In this document: positions 63,717 to 64,000 of the stretch, one piece after another
How the letters are laid out: each line of letters begins with the position of its first letter
How positions within the stretch are numbered: position 1 is the first letter of the stretch
Source: Brachypterus glaber
Taxonomy: Eukaryota; Arthropoda; Insecta; Coleoptera; Kateretidae
Length of the DNA: 64,000 nucleotides
Assembly: GCA_958510825.1 (NCBI GenBank)
Contig: OY294046.1
Span: 5,332,001 to 5,396,000 of the forward strand
Reading direction: 5' to 3'
Program-made: the position numbers and the translations under genes
Notes under the pieces: model-generated
Databases searched by the model: none
The model's input: only the letters and a program-made list of their open reading frames with translations
What the model was told of the DNA's origin: nothing

Positions 63717-64000
63717 ATGTCCCAATTATCGTCCACTTAAGCACTAAATCAGACTTTGGTAAGCCAAAAAAAGTTAGTTTAAAAGAGTATCAAAATTAAA
63801 ATGGTACTAACTGAATCAACATTTATTGAATTTTACTAAATTATATTTAAAATTAACGTATATATCACCAAAAATATATAAATAATTGCTATTTCTAAAA
63901 ATGTATGATGTCCCAATTATCGTCCACATAATTTTTGGGGTTGCCCCAATTATCGACCTAGATAATGTCCCAATTATCGGTCACAGTGAAACAAGATGAT
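63717..64000. mobile_element. End of an element with TGTCCCAATTATCG motif array (runs off the window)
   Basis: TGTCCCAATTATCG(T/G)CCAC-type strings at 63717, 63909, 63943 (TTGCCCCAATTATCG) and 63967, with an outlier at 63408. This resembles the motif array in 37742-38653. The element continues past the right edge. Confidence 0.5.

Larger units (their letters stand above)
63173..63728 (+). repeat. Tandem duplication, second unit interrupted
   Basis: Unit 1 (63173-63420) and unit 2 (63423-63728) share AATTATTTAAAATTAACAAC, CTTTTTTGTGA, AAAACTTCTAATTTTGGGTA, and ATTTAGTTCTAAAACTCATG to AATGTCCCAATTA. Unit 2 lacks about 120 bp present in unit 1 and has a 158-bp insert (63496-63653). Confidence 0.75.

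Overview
The window is strongly AT-rich eukaryotic DNA, most likely from an insect; the order cannot be fixed from sequence alone. It has no operons, no bacterial-type genes, no rRNA and no CRISPR. Almost all recognisable content is transposable elements and their remnants: Penelope-like elements (PLEs), 5'-truncated non-LTR retrotransposons, a tRNA-derived SINE family, one PIF/Harbinger fragment, hAT-type and TA-flanked (Tc1/mariner-like) non-autonomous elements, and many palindromic foldback repeats. Nearly all short open frames are chance frames inside these repeats. Only two or three pieces look like host exons. The best is a Lys/Glu-rich terminal exon at 53406-53612 with a splice acceptor and a downstream AATAAA; 21341-21447 and 47550-47634 are weaker.

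Layout. 1-1480: 3' part of a PLE (GIY-YIG endonuclease remnant, then a hammerhead-like motif). 1.7-8 kb: a SINE, a foldback interrupted by a MITE, and a hAT MITE. 8-17 kb: a possible Crypton fragment, a tandem array of MITE-bearing 0.29-kb units, a large inverted-repeat element, a LINE RNase H tail and TA-flanked MITEs. 17-21 kb: a 733-bp TA element and a 1.65-kb non-autonomous hAT with a perfect 8-bp target duplication. 21-34 kb: minisatellite-bearing elements, two SINEs, long-TIR TA elements and MITE copies. 34-50 kb: hAT-like, TA-flanked and palindromic elements, many with arrays of subterminal motifs, plus a triple nest at 48.3-49.2 kb. 50-55 kb: LINE tail, SINE, a 1.15-kb palindrome and the candidate host exon. 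57.7-59.5 kb: a PIF/Harbinger fragment inside a LINE, which seems to sit inside a MITE. 61.1-63.7 kb: a LINE with a 13-bp target duplication inside a MITE, then a PLE with a 16-bp target duplication, then a 158-bp insert that carries a hammerhead-like core.

How the parts relate. No gene encodes a complete transposase or reverse transcriptase, so the elements here must have been mobilised by enzymes encoded elsewhere. The PLE and LINE fragments show how retroelements arrived (5' truncation, target duplications). The many short TIR elements show a long history of non-autonomous DNA transposition, with repeated nesting that gives a relative order of events.

I found no convincing new multi-gene system. 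The observations most worth a second look are the hammerhead-like cores in and near the PLEs, the small hammerhead-containing insert at the right edge, and a SINE family in which one body is joined to two different tRNA-like heads.
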